NCBI RefSeq assembly: GCF_002117105.1
Contig: NZ_CP019343.1
Location: 2,728,001-2,792,000 of the forward strand
DNA length: 64,000 nt
DNA from: Oceanicoccus sagamiensis
GTDB lineage: Bacteria; Pseudomonadota; Gammaproteobacteria; Pseudomonadales; Dasaniaceae
Direction of reading: 5' to 3'
Of this stretch, positions 1 through 9,035 are shown one piece after another. The translations under genes were made by a program, and so were the position numbers. The first letter of the stretch is position 1. Each line of letters begins with the position of its first letter. The notes beneath the pieces are model-generated. The model did not search any database, was not told where the DNA came from, and was given only the letters and a program-made list of their open reading frames with translations.

Positions 1-57
1 GAATCGTTAACAGCTCACGCCCGTTCTGCGGAATACCGTATTAAAAAATAACCTTAT

Positions 58-133
58 CCGTAGGGTGGATTATAATCCACTACATCCTGCCTCCTGATCG
101 TTCAAAATGGGTGGATTATAATCCACCCTACGG
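58..133. repeat. Long palindromic intergenic repeat, copy 1
   Basis: Two 23-bp arms (58-80 and 111-133) are exact reverse complements around a 30-bp loop. Each arm is itself nearly palindromic around GATTATAATC, so it can fold as two small hairpins or one large one. Three further copies lie at 3903, 9541 and 61192, all in gaps beside gene ends. It follows the 3' end of the DegS-like gene and could act in transcript ending. The copy number and conserved arms suggest a REP/MITE-like element. No transposase is visible nearby. Confidence 0.85.
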
Positions 134-140
134 GGCGGTT

Positions 141-1337
141 TTATTCTCTGGAGTTTGGTCGGCTGCCCACTACGGCATTCACATTCATGGTTTGACCTTC
201 CCTGACAATTTCAATAGCGACTTCTTCGCCGGGGCGGGTGGCGGCAATAAGATTCATTCCCGCATGGCCATCACCTACCGGTTGGCCGTTAATACTGGTA
301 ATAATATCGCCCCCCATTAAACCGCTGTCGTCAGCTGGTCCGTCGCGATAAGTGCCGGTGATAATAACGCCATTGTTAAAGGGCAAGTTATACGATTCTG
401 CAATCGTGCCGGGTACTGCCTGCACCTCAATACCCAGCCAGCCCCTGATTACTTTTCCATACTGGATAAGGTCGGACATAATTCTTAAGGCCAGATCAGA
501 AGGCGTGGCCAGGCCAATGCCCTGTGAGCCACCGGAATTACTTTGAATGGCCGTATTAATCCCGAGCAAATGGCCCTGAGCATCAACTAATGCGCCACCT
601 GAATTACCGGGGTTAATCGCAGCATCGGTTTGAATAAAATTTTCATAGGTGGTCAGCCTTAAACCATAGCGGCCCGTGGCGCTGATAATGCCCTGGGTCA
701 CGGTGTGGCCAAACCCATAGGGGTTGCCAATAGCCAGTACCACATCGCCGACCATGGCCTGTGACGGATCGCCGATGGTAATAGTTTCGAGATTGTTTAA
801 GCTGATTTTCAATACCGCTAAATCGGTTTCCGGGTCGGTACCTATCACCGAGGCCAGTGCTTCGCGGCCATCTTGCAGCAGCACTAAAATTTCATCGGCA
901 TCTTTAATCACATGATTGTTCGTTAGAATATAGCCATTAGGATTAATAATAATGCCGGAGCCCAAACTGCGTTCTACCCGTTCTTTCTGCCGGATATTAT
1001 TTTTCTGTAAAAAGTAACGGAAAAAAGGGTCTCTGTATTTAGGGGGTAGCTCCTGAGTGACTCTCTTGCTGGTATAAATATTTACCACGGCAGGGGCTGC
1101 TTGCTTTACCGCTTGTGAATAAGAATAGGGGCCTTGTGAGCCAGGTGGGGCTGTAATTTGCTGGCTTTGGCCGCTGCCCGGATGATTGTTTAGCCCTAAC
1201 AGGTTGGGGAAGTGGTCCAAAATAATTATAGCGGCTAATAAACCGCATACTACCGGCCAGCGCAAAAATTGGAGCAGCTCTTTCATCGTTTGGTTAAACC
1301 ACGCTTGAGATTTACTATTGATGCTGTAGCCTACCAT
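141..1337 (-). CDS. degS: DegS/AlgW-type membrane-anchored serine protease
   Basis: This is a periplasmic HtrA-family protease that probably senses misfolded outer-membrane proteins and cleaves the anti-sigma-E factor. An N-terminal membrane anchor lies at about residues 28-48. It is followed by a trypsin-like domain with His142 (TNNHV), Asp172 (ETDLAVL) and Ser246 (NPGNSGG), and one PDZ domain at about 290-390. The single PDZ and the anchor separate it from DegP/DegQ. At 398 aa it is slightly longer than E. coli DegS (about 355) and close to AlgW. A second ATG at 1286 would give 381 aa. Neither start has a clear ribosome site. It is divergent from the Nif3-like gene, with a 32-bp gap. Confidence 0.88.
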   Translation of the reverse strand: MVGYSINSKSQAWFNQTMKELLQFLRWPVVCGLLAAIIILDHFPNLLGLNNHPGSGQSQQITAPPGSQGPYSYSQAVKQAAPAVVNIYTSKRVTQELPPKYRDPFFRYFLQKNNIRQKERVERSLGSGIIINPNGYILTNNHVIKDADEILVLLQDGREALASVIGTDPETDLAVLKISLNNLETITIGDPSQAMVGDVVLAIGNPYGFGHTVTQGIISATGRYGLRLTTYENFIQTDAAINPGNSGGALVDAQGHLLGINTAIQSNSGGSQGIGLATPSDLALRIMSDLIQYGKVIRGWLGIEVQAVPGTIAESYNLPFNNGVIITGTYRDGPADDSGLMGGDIITSINGQPVGDGHAGMNLIAATRPGEEVAIEIVREGQTMNVNAVVGSRPNSRE

Positions 1338-1369
1338 GAGTTTTGTTTGAGTACTAAGAGTGAGTCGCT

Positions 1370-2131
1370 ATGCCGGTTAGTTTAAAAGAGCTTTTAAGCT
1401 GTACAAATACGTTATTAAAGCCTGAGGTTTTTAATGATTACTGCCCCAATGGTTTACAGGTACAAGGCAGCGATACGATCCAGACATTGGTTGCCGGTGT
1501 TACCGCCAGTCAGGCGTTGATTGATCGGGCTATAGCCGCCAACGCCGATGCGTTATTGGTTCATCATGGTTTTTTCTGGAAAGGGGAAGACCCTTGTGTG
1601 GTCGGTATCAAATATCGGCGTCTCCAGGCGCTGCTGGATCATAATATTAATTTAATCGCCTACCATTTGCCCCTCGATGCTCATCCGGTGATGGGTAACA
1701 ATGCCCAGTTGGCCAATCTACTGGGTTTAACGGTTACCGGCGGTTTGGAGCCCCATAACCCAAACTCGGTCGGCAATGTCGGGCGTTTAGCCGCGGCTAT
1801 GCCCGCCGCCGATTTTTGTCAGCAAGTGGCCAAAGCGCTGGGCCGTGAACCTTTATTAATCCAGAGTGGTGATCACCCTATTGAGACTATCGGCTGGTGT
1901 ACTGGCGCTGCTCAGGGTTATATCGATCAGGCGGCTATGCAGGGGGTGGATGCTTATCTTTCCGGCGAGGTGTCTGAACCTACGGTACATAGTGCCCGAG
2001 AATTGGGTGTGCACTATATCGCTGCCGGGCATCATGCAACAGAGCGTTACGGTGTGCAGGCGGTGGGGGAATATTTAGCGGCGGAGTTTAAACTGGATTA
2101 CCAATTTATTGATATTGATAATCCGGTTTAG
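1370..2131 (+). CDS. Nif3-like dinuclear metal-center protein (YbgI family)
   Basis: The 253-aa protein matches the Nif3/YbgI family along its length. Metal-ligand motifs are visible: HHG (LLVHHGFFWKG), a histidine/aspartate pair in YHLPLDAH, and a C-terminal AAGHHATE motif. Family members form a hexameric toroid with two metal ions per subunit. They are called GTP cyclohydrolase 1 type 2 in databases, but their true activity is not settled. A purine-rich stretch (AAGAGTGAG) lies just upstream of the ATG. The gene often sits next to degS/algW in pseudomonad-like genomes, as here. Confidence 0.88.
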   Translation: MPVSLKELLSCTNTLLKPEVFNDYCPNGLQVQGSDTIQTLVAGVTASQALIDRAIAANADALLVHHGFFWKGEDPCVVGIKYRRLQALLDHNINLIAYHLPLDAHPVMGNNAQLANLLGLTVTGGLEPHNPNSVGNVGRLAAAMPAADFCQQVAKALGREPLLIQSGDHPIETIGWCTGAAQGYIDQAAMQGVDAYLSGEVSEPTVHSARELGVHYIAAGHHATERYGVQAVGEYLAAEFKLDYQFIDIDNPV

Positions 2132-2146
2132 TGAGGGCATAAACCC

Positions 2147-2632
2147 CTACATTCTGTCTTCAGATGCCAACACGCCTTCAATTTCTTGCTGGCGTTCTTG
2201 TTTCTCCAATCCAAACTCTTCATTCAGCATGCCGGGTTCGTTCGGAGCCACTTTAGGCGCATAGTCTAACGGTGGAGTGATGGTGTCCGTGGCGACATTC
2301 TCTATCGTGGCGGCATCGTTATCATCACCTAGCGCTTTTAAGGATTGGCTGGCATTGTCGCCGGCTAACAGTTGTGCCCCTTTGGCCAGATGGGTATGTA
2401 CATCCCGGTAGCTGGTGGTTAACTGATTCAGTAGCTCGGCGGTTTCTACAAAATGCTCAGACACTTCGCTCTGGTAGCTTTCCTGTTGCTGCTGCATTTC
2501 ATTAAGGTGCTGTTCAAGCTGCTGCTGTGACTGCCGTGAAGGGGAGGTGCGTTGAGTAATGATATAGCCTGCGACTAAACCAATAATAGCGGCGGCAATA
2601 GCAACAGTAATAACAAGTTCCAGAGAGTACAC
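2147..2632 (-). CDS. zapG: ZapG (YhcB, DUF1043) inner-membrane protein
   Basis: The 161-aa protein has one N-terminal transmembrane helix (about residues 6-25). A Gln/Glu-rich coiled coil (about 35-75) and a polar C-terminal tail follow. This is the YhcB/DUF1043 plan. In E. coli, YhcB/ZapG is linked to cell division and envelope growth. It converges on the Nif3-like gene and is divergent from zapE, whose product is also tied to division. Confidence 0.8.
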   Translation of the reverse strand: MYSLELVITVAIAAAIIGLVAGYIITQRTSPSRQSQQQLEQHLNEMQQQQESYQSEVSEHFVETAELLNQLTTSYRDVHTHLAKGAQLLAGDNASQSLKALGDDNDAATIENVATDTITPPLDYAPKVAPNEPGMLNEEFGLEKQERQQEIEGVLASEDRM

Positions 2633-2789
2633 TAAGTCAGTCCTTCATGATGGGTGGGTTTGTGCGGCTAGTATAACCTTTAAATCTGTCCGTACCCAGA
2701 GTTCTATGTCCATCCCCTTCAATTGCCAACCCTGCTTTATCTAGGTAAAGTGGCCGGCTTTTATCGATCGACGCAATTATTCAGTCATT

Positions 2790-3899
2790 ATGACCCCAAA
2801 AGAGCGCTATCAAGCTGATTTGCAACAGCCCGATTTCTCCTATGACCCCGCTCAGGAGCAGGCCGTAGAATATTTGCAGGATATGTACGAGCGCCTGCTG
2901 GCCGCTGAAAAGCCCGCTGCCGAGAGCCTGCTGTCGCGCGTTATGGGCAAGTTTAAGGCCCCTGTGCCTGCGGAGCCGGTTAAAGGCCTTTATTTTTGGG
3001 GTGGGGTGGGCCGCGGTAAAACCTACCTGATGGATGCCTTCTACGACTCATTGCCCTTTGAGCAGAAAATGCGCGCCCACTTCCATCGCTTTATGCAACG
3101 GGTACACAAAGACCTGGCAAAGCTTGATGGCCAAAAGAACCCCCTAAATCTGGTGGCCGATCAGTTGGCCAGTGAGGCTAAGGTGATCTGCTTTGATGAG
3201 TTTTTTGTTTCGGATATTACCGATGCAATGATTCTGGCGGGGTTGTTCGAGCAATTATTCGCCCGTGGTGTCAGCCTGGTGGCTACCTCCAATATTGTGC
3301 CTGACGGCCTGTATAAAGATGGCCTGCAACGCAGCCGCTTTCTCCCCGCCATTGCGCTATTAAATGCACATACCGAAGTGGTTAATGTGGATGGGGGTAT
3401 TGATTACCGCCTTAGGGCTCTGGAGCAGGCCGAGCTCTACCACTTTCCGCTAGATGATGAAGCGGATAAAAGCCTTGAAAGGTCGTTTACCAGCCTTAAT
3501 CCTGACGAGCAGCATATTCTGCGCAATGAGCCGCTGGATATAGAGGGGCGCCCGATTATTGCCCGCTGTGTCTCAGATGATGTGGTCTGGTTTGATTTTA
3601 CAGCGCTGTGTGACGGGCCCCGTAGCCAGAATGACTATATTGAGCTGGCCCGCGAGTTTCACGCTGTGCTGGTTAGTGATGTGCCCCAAATGGATACCCA
3701 TGCCGATGATCTGGCACGCCGTTTTATCAATCTGGTTGATGAGTTTTATGACCGCAATGTCAAATTGGTGATTTCTGCTGAGGTGTCCCTCGAGCAATTG
3801 TATTTGGGCAATAAGCTCAGTTTTGAATTTGAGCGTACCCAGAGTCGTCTATTAGAAATGCAGTCCCATGACTACCTGGCTCTGGAGCACCGCCCCTAA
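2790..3899 (+). CDS. zapE: ZapE, AFG1-like cell-division ATPase
   Basis: The 369-aa P-loop ATPase belongs to the AFG1/ZapE family. The Walker A motif is GGVGRGKT (about residue 72) and Walker B is VICFDEFFV. The HFHRFMQ segment between them is family-typical. ZapE acts at the constricting Z-ring in E. coli, and the mitochondrial relative handles respiratory proteins. No good ribosome site is visible before the ATG. The gene ends just before repeat copy 2. Confidence 0.92.
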   Translation: MTPKERYQADLQQPDFSYDPAQEQAVEYLQDMYERLLAAEKPAAESLLSRVMGKFKAPVPAEPVKGLYFWGGVGRGKTYLMDAFYDSLPFEQKMRAHFHRFMQRVHKDLAKLDGQKNPLNLVADQLASEAKVICFDEFFVSDITDAMILAGLFEQLFARGVSLVATSNIVPDGLYKDGLQRSRFLPAIALLNAHTEVVNVDGGIDYRLRALEQAELYHFPLDDEADKSLERSFTSLNPDEQHILRNEPLDIEGRPIIARCVSDDVVWFDFTALCDGPRSQNDYIELAREFHAVLVSDVPQMDTHADDLARRFINLVDEFYDRNVKLVISAEVSLEQLYLGNKLSFEFERTQSRLLEMQSHDYLALEHRP

Positions 3900-3902
3900 T
3901 AA

Positions 3903-3970
3903 CCGTAGGGTGGATTATAATCCACCAGAACAGGCTGCCAGCAAAAAGGTGGATTATAATCCACCCTACG
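3903..3970. repeat. Long palindromic intergenic repeat, copy 2
   Basis: The arms at 3903-3926 and 3948-3970 match those of copy 1 and enclose a 21-bp loop of different sequence. It lies 4 bp after the zapE stop codon and upstream of the rplM promoter, so it could separate the two transcription units. Confidence 0.85.
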
Positions 3971-4034
3971 CTAAGTCATTGGAATATTGGGTAATAAGCC
4001 CGTTATTTCTCTCTGAATTAACTCGCCAAAGCCC

Positions 4035-4063
4035 TTGATCTACCGCCCTCATCTCTGTACAAT
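4035..4063 (+). promoter_or_regulatory. Predicted sigma-70 promoter of rplM-rpsI
   Basis: TTGATC (4035-4040) and TACAAT (4058-4063) are separated by exactly 17 bp, about 70 bp before the rplM start. This is a good sigma-70 match at a place where a strong promoter is expected. Confidence 0.6.
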
Positions 4064-4134
4064 CCGCGCTCTTCGTAAATACGAGTCCCTGCTCTCAAGT
4101 TAGTAGCACCTCTACAATATAGGTTGTTAAAAAG

Positions 4135-4563
4135 ATGAAAACCTTCAGTGCAAAGCCGGATTCTGTACAGCGCGATTGGTTCGTGGTAGATGCCGATGGC
4201 AAAACCCTGGGTCGATTAGCTACAGAAATCGCACACCGCTTGCGTGGCAAGCATAAAGCCGAATACACCCCACACGTTGATACAGGCGATTATATCGTCG
4301 TTGTTAATGCTGAGAAAATCCAGGTTACTGGTAATAAAGCAAAAGACAAAATCTATTACCGTCACACTGGTTATGTTGGTAACTTAAAGTCCATCAGCTT
4401 CGAGAAGCTAATCGATAAAGCCCCTGAGCGCGCCATTCAGAATGCGGTTAAAGGCATGTTGCCTCGCAATCCTCTGGGTCGCACTATGTTTAGAAAGCTG
4501 AAAGTCTATGCTGGTTCTGAACATCCCCATGCTGCTCAGCAGCCTCAACCACTTAACGTATAA
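4135..4563 (+). CDS. rplM: 50S ribosomal protein L13
   Basis: The 142-aa protein is full-length L13. It carries the usual opening (MKTFSAKP), the LGRLA and HRLRGKHK segments, and the MLPRNPLGR motif. It assembles early into the large subunit. In E. coli L13 also represses its own operon through the leader, and the 70-bp leader here could serve the same role, which is inference. It forms an operon with rpsI, with an 11-bp gap. Confidence 0.98.
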   Translation: MKTFSAKPDSVQRDWFVVDADGKTLGRLATEIAHRLRGKHKAEYTPHVDTGDYIVVVNAEKIQVTGNKAKDKIYYRHTGYVGNLKSISFEKLIDKAPERAIQNAVKGMLPRNPLGRTMFRKLKVYAGSEHPHAAQQPQPLNV

Positions 4564-4574
4564 CGGACGGAACT

Positions 4575-4967
4575 ATGTCAGCTACTCAATATTACGGTAC
4601 CGGCCGTCGTAAAACTTCAACAGCCAGAGTTTTCTTAAAGTCTGGTTCCGGTGAAATCACTATCAATAAGCGTTCTATCGACACCTACTTCGGTCGTGAA
4701 GTGGCCCGTATGATTGTTCGTCAGCCTCTAGAACTTGTCGAAATGACTGATAAGTTTGACCTGAATATCACTGTTGCCGGTGGTGGCAGCTTTGGTCAGG
4801 CCGGTGCAATCCGTCACGGCATTACTCGCGCTCTTATGGAGTATGACGAGAGCCTGCGTCCAGCTCTGCGTGCTGAGGGTTATGTAACCCGTGATGCTCG
4901 TGAAGTTGAGCGTAAGAAAGTTGGCCTGCGTAAAGCACGTAAGAAGCCACAGTTCTCAAAACGTTAA
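4575..4967 (+). CDS. rpsI: 30S ribosomal protein S9
   Basis: The 130-aa protein is full-length S9, with [12 protein letters not shown] near the start and the basic C-terminal tail ending QFSKR that reaches the P-site tRNA. A GGACGGA ribosome site lies just before the ATG. It is the second gene of the L13-S9 operon and is followed by a hairpin-plus-T-run terminator. Confidence 0.98.
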   Translation: MSATQYYGTGRRKTSTARVFLKSGSGEITINKRSIDTYFGREVARMIVRQPLELVEMTDKFDLNITVAGGGSFGQAGAIRHGITRALMEYDESLRPALRAEGYVTRDAREVERKKVGLRKARKKPQFSKR

Positions 4968-5026
4968 TTGTTGGTTGTATTTCGCGCTTGGCAGGGTTGT
5001 TAACCGCATTGCCAAGCCTCGCAAAG

Positions 5027-5062
5027 AAACGTCCACGATTGCTAAAGTCTGGGCGTTTTTTT
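5027..5062 (+). terminator. Rho-independent terminator after rpsI
   Basis: AAACGTCC (5027-5034) can pair with GGGCGTTT around a loop, with a run of seven T to 5062. A second hairpin (GCTTGGCA/TGCCAAGC, 4986-4993 with 5010-5017) lies just upstream without a T-run. Confidence 0.6.
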
Positions 5063-5263
5063 ATGACTGTTGATAGGGTTTTCGCTATCAATGGAGAAAA
5101 CAGCAGATTTTGACTGTTTACTTTTTGGTTTTGACTGTTATACAGGGGGAAGCCCTTGAATTATCTAGGGTTAATTCTTGTAAGCAGGGGGCAACTTCTT
5201 TACTATTTGGCCCCATTCAAAGCAGATATCTGCGGTTTTAGAGAAACTTTTCAAAAATCCGTG

Positions 5264-5298
5264 CCAGGAGTGACTACCTTAAGGGTAGTAAAGCCTGG
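5264..5298 (+). promoter_or_regulatory. Nested hairpin in the petA leader
   Basis: CCAGG (5264-5268) pairs with CCTGG (5294-5298). Inside it, CTACC (5274-5278) pairs with GGTAG (5284-5288). No T-run follows, so it is not a terminator. It lies 40 bp upstream of the petA start and may affect translation or RNA stability. The rest of the 5063-5337 gap holds a 12-bp palindrome (5222-5233) and two TTTTGACTGTT repeats near 5107-5137, but no clear promoter. Confidence 0.4.
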
Positions 5299-5337
5299 TT
5301 TGGTTTAAAACTTGTTAGCCTGTAGGGGGATTACGTC

Positions 5338-5937
5338 ATGAGTAATGACGGCGTTAATACTACGCGGCGACGCTTTTTGACAGGAGCTACCTCAGTGGTA
5401 GGTGCTGCGGGAGCTGTCGGTATCGCTGTTCCATTTGTTGGTTCATGGAACCCAAGTGCCAAGGCGAAAGCCGCTGGTGCTCCAGTAAAATTTGATGTCA
5501 GCAAGCTTGAGCCTGGTGAGATGAAAGTCGTTGAATGGCGCGGTAAGCCCGTTTACGTTGTTCGTCGTACCGCTGAGTCTATTGCTGAACTTAAGAGCCT
5601 TGAAGGCTCTCTAAAAGACCCTGCCTCTGATACGGCTGACCAGCCTGAGTATATCGAAGGCGCTGAGCGTTCACTAAACCCTGAATATATGGTGCTAGTC
5701 GGTCTATGTACTCACCTCGGTTGTGCGCCAAAATATCGCCCTGAAGTGGGTTCGATTCCAACCAGTGACGGCAGCGATTGGGTCGGCGGTTTCTTCTGCC
5801 CCTGTCACGGTTCTATGTTTGATTTATCCGGGCGTGTTTACAAAGGTGTGCCAGCATCAGCCAACCTTGTAGTACCCCCTTATTCTTTTGAAACTGACAC
5901 TGTCATGGTGATCGGTGTGGATCAGGAGGCAGCCTAA
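5338..5937 (+). CDS. petA: Rieske iron-sulfur subunit of cytochrome bc1
   Basis: The 199-aa protein carries a twin-arginine signal (TTRRRFLTGAT) and an N-terminal hydrophobic anchor. The two Rieske cluster motifs are CTHLGC and CPCHGS, giving two Cys and two His ligands for the 2Fe-2S center plus the structural disulfide cysteines. It passes electrons from quinol to cytochrome c1. Its stop codon overlaps the start of the cytochrome b gene by one base (TAATG), so the two are translationally coupled. Confidence 0.97.
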   Translation: MSNDGVNTTRRRFLTGATSVVGAAGAVGIAVPFVGSWNPSAKAKAAGAPVKFDVSKLEPGEMKVVEWRGKPVYVVRRTAESIAELKSLEGSLKDPASDTADQPEYIEGAERSLNPEYMVLVGLCTHLGCAPKYRPEVGSIPTSDGSDWVGGFFCPCHGSMFDLSGRVYKGVPASANLVVPPYSFETDTVMVIGVDQEAA

Positions 5938-8171
5938 TGATCAATATGCTAGTAGGATTGAGAGATTGGGTTGACGATCGTCTGCCAATTATGCGCGCCT
6001 GGAACACCCATATGGGTAAGTACTATGCGCCAAAAAACTTTAACTTCTGGTACTTCTTCGGTGTGCTATCGATTGTTGTATTAGTTAACCAGTTGCTGAC
6101 CGGTATCTGGCTCACCATGAGCTTTACCCCTAGCGCTGAAGAAGCCTTTAAGTCCGTTGAATACATCATGCGTGATGTGGATTACGGCTGGATTATCCGC
6201 TATATGCACTCCACCGGCGCCTCGGCGTTCTTCGTGGTGGTTTATCTGCATATGTTCCGCGCCCTGATTTACGGTTCGTACAAAAAGCCACGCGAGTTGG
6301 TGTGGTTGTTCGGTATGGTGATCTTTGTTGCCCTGATGGCTGAAGCCTTTGTAGGTTATGTACTACCTTGGGGCCAGATGTCTTACTGGGGTGCCCAGGT
6401 AATCATCTCCCTGTTTGGTGCTATCCCGGTTGTCGGTGAAGATATCGTACAGTGGATTCGTGGTGACTTCCTGATCTCGGGTATTACCCTGAACCGCTTC
6501 TTTGCTCTACACGTTGTTGCGTTGCCTATCGTACTGCTAGGCTTGATCGTGATGCACTTGTTAGCGCTGCACGAAGTGGGTTCAAACAACCCTGACGGCG
6601 TAGATATCAAGAAAAACAAAGATGAAAACGGCGTACCTTTAGATGGCGTTGCTTTCCACCCTTATTACACCGTACACGATCTGCAAGCGATTGCAGTGTT
6701 CCTGTTTGCCTTCTGTGCGATTCTATTCTTTGCGCCGGAAATGGGCGGTTACTTTATTGAGTATGCAAACTTCGAGATTGCCAACTCGCTGAAAACGCCA
6801 GAGCATATTGCACCGGTTTGGTACTTCACCCCGTTCTATTCTGTACTGCGGGCCGTACCTGACAAGCTACTAGGTTTTATCGCCTTCGCAGCGTCGGTAG
6901 CGATTCTATTTATCCTGCCATGGATTGATCACAGTAAAGCCAAGTCATTCCGTTATAAAGGCAAAGTACCTGCCATTATGATCGGTGTTTTTGCTGCGGC
7001 CTTTATTATTCTGGGTGTGTTGGGTGTTAAATCTCCAACGCCTGGCAGAACTATTCTGGCGCAGGTCACGACGATTGTTTACTTCGCGTTCTTCCTGACA
7101 ATGCCGTTCTGGACCAACAAGGCTTTTGCGGCCTTACGTTTTGCTAGCATGTGGTTCACTGGTTTGTTCTTGCTGTTTATCGGCTTGGATGGTTTTGATC
7201 CTGGGTCAGCAGAACCCTTGTACTCAGCGCGTATCTACGCTGTTCTGAATGCAGCCTTGTTCTTTGCCTTGCCCTTTATGGTTGCTAAAAACCAGGAGCT
7301 GCCTGAGCCTGAGCGTGTCACTATGAATGGTGGTATGGGCTTCTGGAAAACACTGGGTTCCTTAATTGCGATTGCGGCCTTGTGTCTGGTTCCTTTAACC
7401 GCAGTTGGCGCATCAGCCAAGGTTGATTTGGACCATATCGACGTGGATGCGACAAACAAAGCTTCATTGCAAAGCGGTGCTCAGATTTATATGAACTACT
7501 GCATGGGGTGTCACTCTATGCAGTATGCTCGTTACGAGCGTACCGCTAACGATATCGGTGTACCGGTTGAATTGTTTGAAGGCAATCTGAAGTTTGAAGG
7601 CATGTCAGGCGAGATTGAAGGTTCTGCCAAAATTGGTGACCTGATGGAAAACGCGATGCCAAAGCCAATGGCTAAAAAATGGTTTGGCGCAGCGCCGCCG
7701 GATTTGACGCTGGTAGCTCGCTCTCGCGGTGCTGATTGGTTATACACCTACTTGCGTACCTTTCATGCTGATCCAAGCCGTCCTTATGGGGTGAATAACA
7801 CAACCTTTAAAGATGTCGGTATGCCCCACGTTTTGCTTGAGCTGCAAGGCTTGACAGAATGTGCTCCTGGCCCGGTTCAGGCTGCTAACGGTGGTATTAA
7901 GCGTGATGAGCTAACCGGTGAAGAAGTCTTGTTTGCCGAAGATGGTTCCGCCTTAAACCCCTGTGGTCGTTTTGTGGTTACCGAGCCTGGCCTGTTGACG
8001 CCAGAAGAATACGATCAAGCGATGTATGATCTGGTTAACTTTATGGCCTATGTTGCCGAGCCTATGGTTGAAGACCGTAAGCGTATCGGTATTTATGTTT
8101 TATTATTTATCACTCTGTTCTTTGTCTTTGCCTATTTGCTAAACCGCGAATATTGGAAGGATGTGCACTAA
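5937..8171 (+). CDS. petBC: Fused cytochrome b-cytochrome c1 of the bc1 complex
   Basis: One 744-aa frame encodes cytochrome b (about 1-460) and cytochrome c1 (about 475-744). The b part has the paired haem histidines in helices B and D and a Qo-loop PVWYF motif in place of PEWY. Near residue 465-490 a hydrophobic stretch ending VGASA looks like a signal peptide for the c1 part. That part has the haem motif CMGCH (Cys522, Cys525, His526) and a C-terminal anchor ending REYWKDVH. The Bradyrhizobium FbcH precursor is organised this way and is cut after export, so a similar maturation is likely here. Most gammaproteobacteria are thought to have separate petB and petC genes. Confidence 0.93.
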   Translation: MINMLVGLRDWVDDRLPIMRAWNTHMGKYYAPKNFNFWYFFGVLSIVVLVNQLLTGIWLTMSFTPSAEEAFKSVEYIMRDVDYGWIIRYMHSTGASAFFVVVYLHMFRALIYGSYKKPRELVWLFGMVIFVALMAEAFVGYVLPWGQMSYWGAQVIISLFGAIPVVGEDIVQWIRGDFLISGITLNRFFALHVVALPIVLLGLIVMHLLALHEVGSNNPDGVDIKKNKDENGVPLDGVAFHPYYTVHDLQAIAVFLFAFCAILFFAPEMGGYFIEYANFEIANSLKTPEHIAPVWYFTPFYSVLRAVPDKLLGFIAFAASVAILFILPWIDHSKAKSFRYKGKVPAIMIGVFAAAFIILGVLGVKSPTPGRTILAQVTTIVYFAFFLTMPFWTNKAFAALRFASMWFTGLFLLFIGLDGFDPGSAEPLYSARIYAVLNAALFFALPFMVAKNQELPEPERVTMNGGMGFWKTLGSLIAIAALCLVPLTAVGASAKVDLDHIDVDATNKASLQSGAQIYMNYCMGCHSMQYARYERTANDIGVPVELFEGNLKFEGMSGEIEGSAKIGDLMENAMPKPMAKKWFGAAPPDLTLVARSRGADWLYTYLRTFHADPSRPYGVNNTTFKDVGMPHVLLELQGLTECAPGPVQAANGGIKRDELTGEEVLFAEDGSALNPCGRFVVTEPGLLTPEEYDQAMYDLVNFMAYVAEPMVEDRKRIGIYVLLFITLFFVFAYLLNREYWKDVH

Positions 8172-8181
8172 CAGTGTGTTA

Positions 8182-8210
8182 ACGGCGGATTCGATGTCCG
8201 CCGTTTTTTT
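8182..8210 (+). terminator. Rho-independent terminator after petBC
   Basis: A perfect 8-bp stem, ACGGCGGA (8182-8189) with TCCGCCGT (8197-8204), encloses a 7-base loop and is followed by a T-run to 8210. It separates the bc1 operon from sspA. Confidence 0.88.
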
Positions 8211-8261
8211 GAATGTTATTTATTTATTGTTAAAGAGCTGACTTCAGCTAAGGAAAACCAA

Positions 8262-8909
8262 ATGGGTGTTGTTGCAAAACGGTCTTCAATGACTTTCTTC
8301 TCCGATGCAAATAGCCACTATAGTCATCGTGTGCGCATTGTATTAGCCGAGAAGGGTGTTACCGTTGATGTAATCGAGGCGGATGCAGATAATATTCCTG
8401 CCGAACTAACGGATATGAACCCTTATAACAGTCTGCCAACTTTGTTGGACCGTGACCTGGTGTTATACGAATCTAAAGTGATGATGGAATATCTTGATGA
8501 GCGTTTTCCTCATCCACCACTGTTGCCGGTTTACCCGGTAGCTCGTGGAGCAAGCCGTCAGTATATTTACCGTATTGAACGCGACTGGTGTGTACTGGTT
8601 GATAGCCTGGTAGAAGGTACTGCCAATGCCAAAACGCTGGAAAAGCAGCGTAAAGAATTAAAAGAAAGCTTGATGGCGATTGCGCCTATTTTTACTGAAA
8701 AGCCTTATTTTATGAATGAAGAGTTTACTTTGGTGGATTGCTGTTTGGCTCCCATCTTGTGGCGCTTGCCGGCTTTAGGTATTGAAATGCCGAATAACAA
8801 GCAAACTAAGCCGCTGCTGGCTTATATGGACTCTTTATTTGAGCGTGAGTCGTTCCAGGCTAGCTTGTCAGAAATGGAAAAAGAAATGCGTGCTCCTCAA
8901 GTTGGCTAA
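8262..8909 (+). CDS. sspA: Stringent starvation protein A
   Basis: The 215-aa protein has a glutathione-S-transferase fold. A thioredoxin-like N-terminal domain (RVRIVLAEKGV, then NPYNSLPTL) is followed by a helical C-terminal domain. SspA binds RNA polymerase and alters transcription in stress and stationary phase, and it is not an active transferase. The opening KRSSMTFFSD matches E. coli SspA. The order bc1-sspA-sspB is common in gammaproteobacteria. Confidence 0.95.
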   Translation: MGVVAKRSSMTFFSDANSHYSHRVRIVLAEKGVTVDVIEADADNIPAELTDMNPYNSLPTLLDRDLVLYESKVMMEYLDERFPHPPLLPVYPVARGASRQYIYRIERDWCVLVDSLVEGTANAKTLEKQRKELKESLMAIAPIFTEKPYFMNEEFTLVDCCLAPILWRLPALGIEMPNNKQTKPLLAYMDSLFERESFQASLSEMEKEMRAPQVG

Positions 8910-8930
8910 TAGCCTCGCTAACAGAAAAGC

Positions 8931-8960
8931 AAAAAGGGATGATCAGTCATCCCTTTTTTT
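8931..8960 (+). terminator. Rho-independent terminator after sspA
   Basis: GGGATGA (8936-8942) and TCATCCC (8947-8953) form a perfect stem with a TCAG loop. An A-run precedes it and seven T follow. It implies that sspB is at least partly transcribed from its own promoter. Confidence 0.88.
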
Positions 8961-8987
8961 TGCTTGGCATAGCGTGAGATATACAAT
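8960..8987 (+). promoter_or_regulatory. Possible sspB promoter
   Basis: TTGCTT (8960-8965) and TACAAT (8982-8987) are 16 bp apart, just after the sspA terminator and 49 bp before the sspB start. The match is moderate. Confidence 0.35.
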
Positions 8988-9035
8988 AGTCTGTCTTAAC
9001 TCGCCTGTTAGGGCAGCACAAACGGTAATCAATCC

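Noticed and set aside
7318-7345. petBC fusion as an artefact of a missing base
   Set aside because: Both halves are in the same frame with conserved residues up to the junction, and adding one base there gives no sensible stop and restart.
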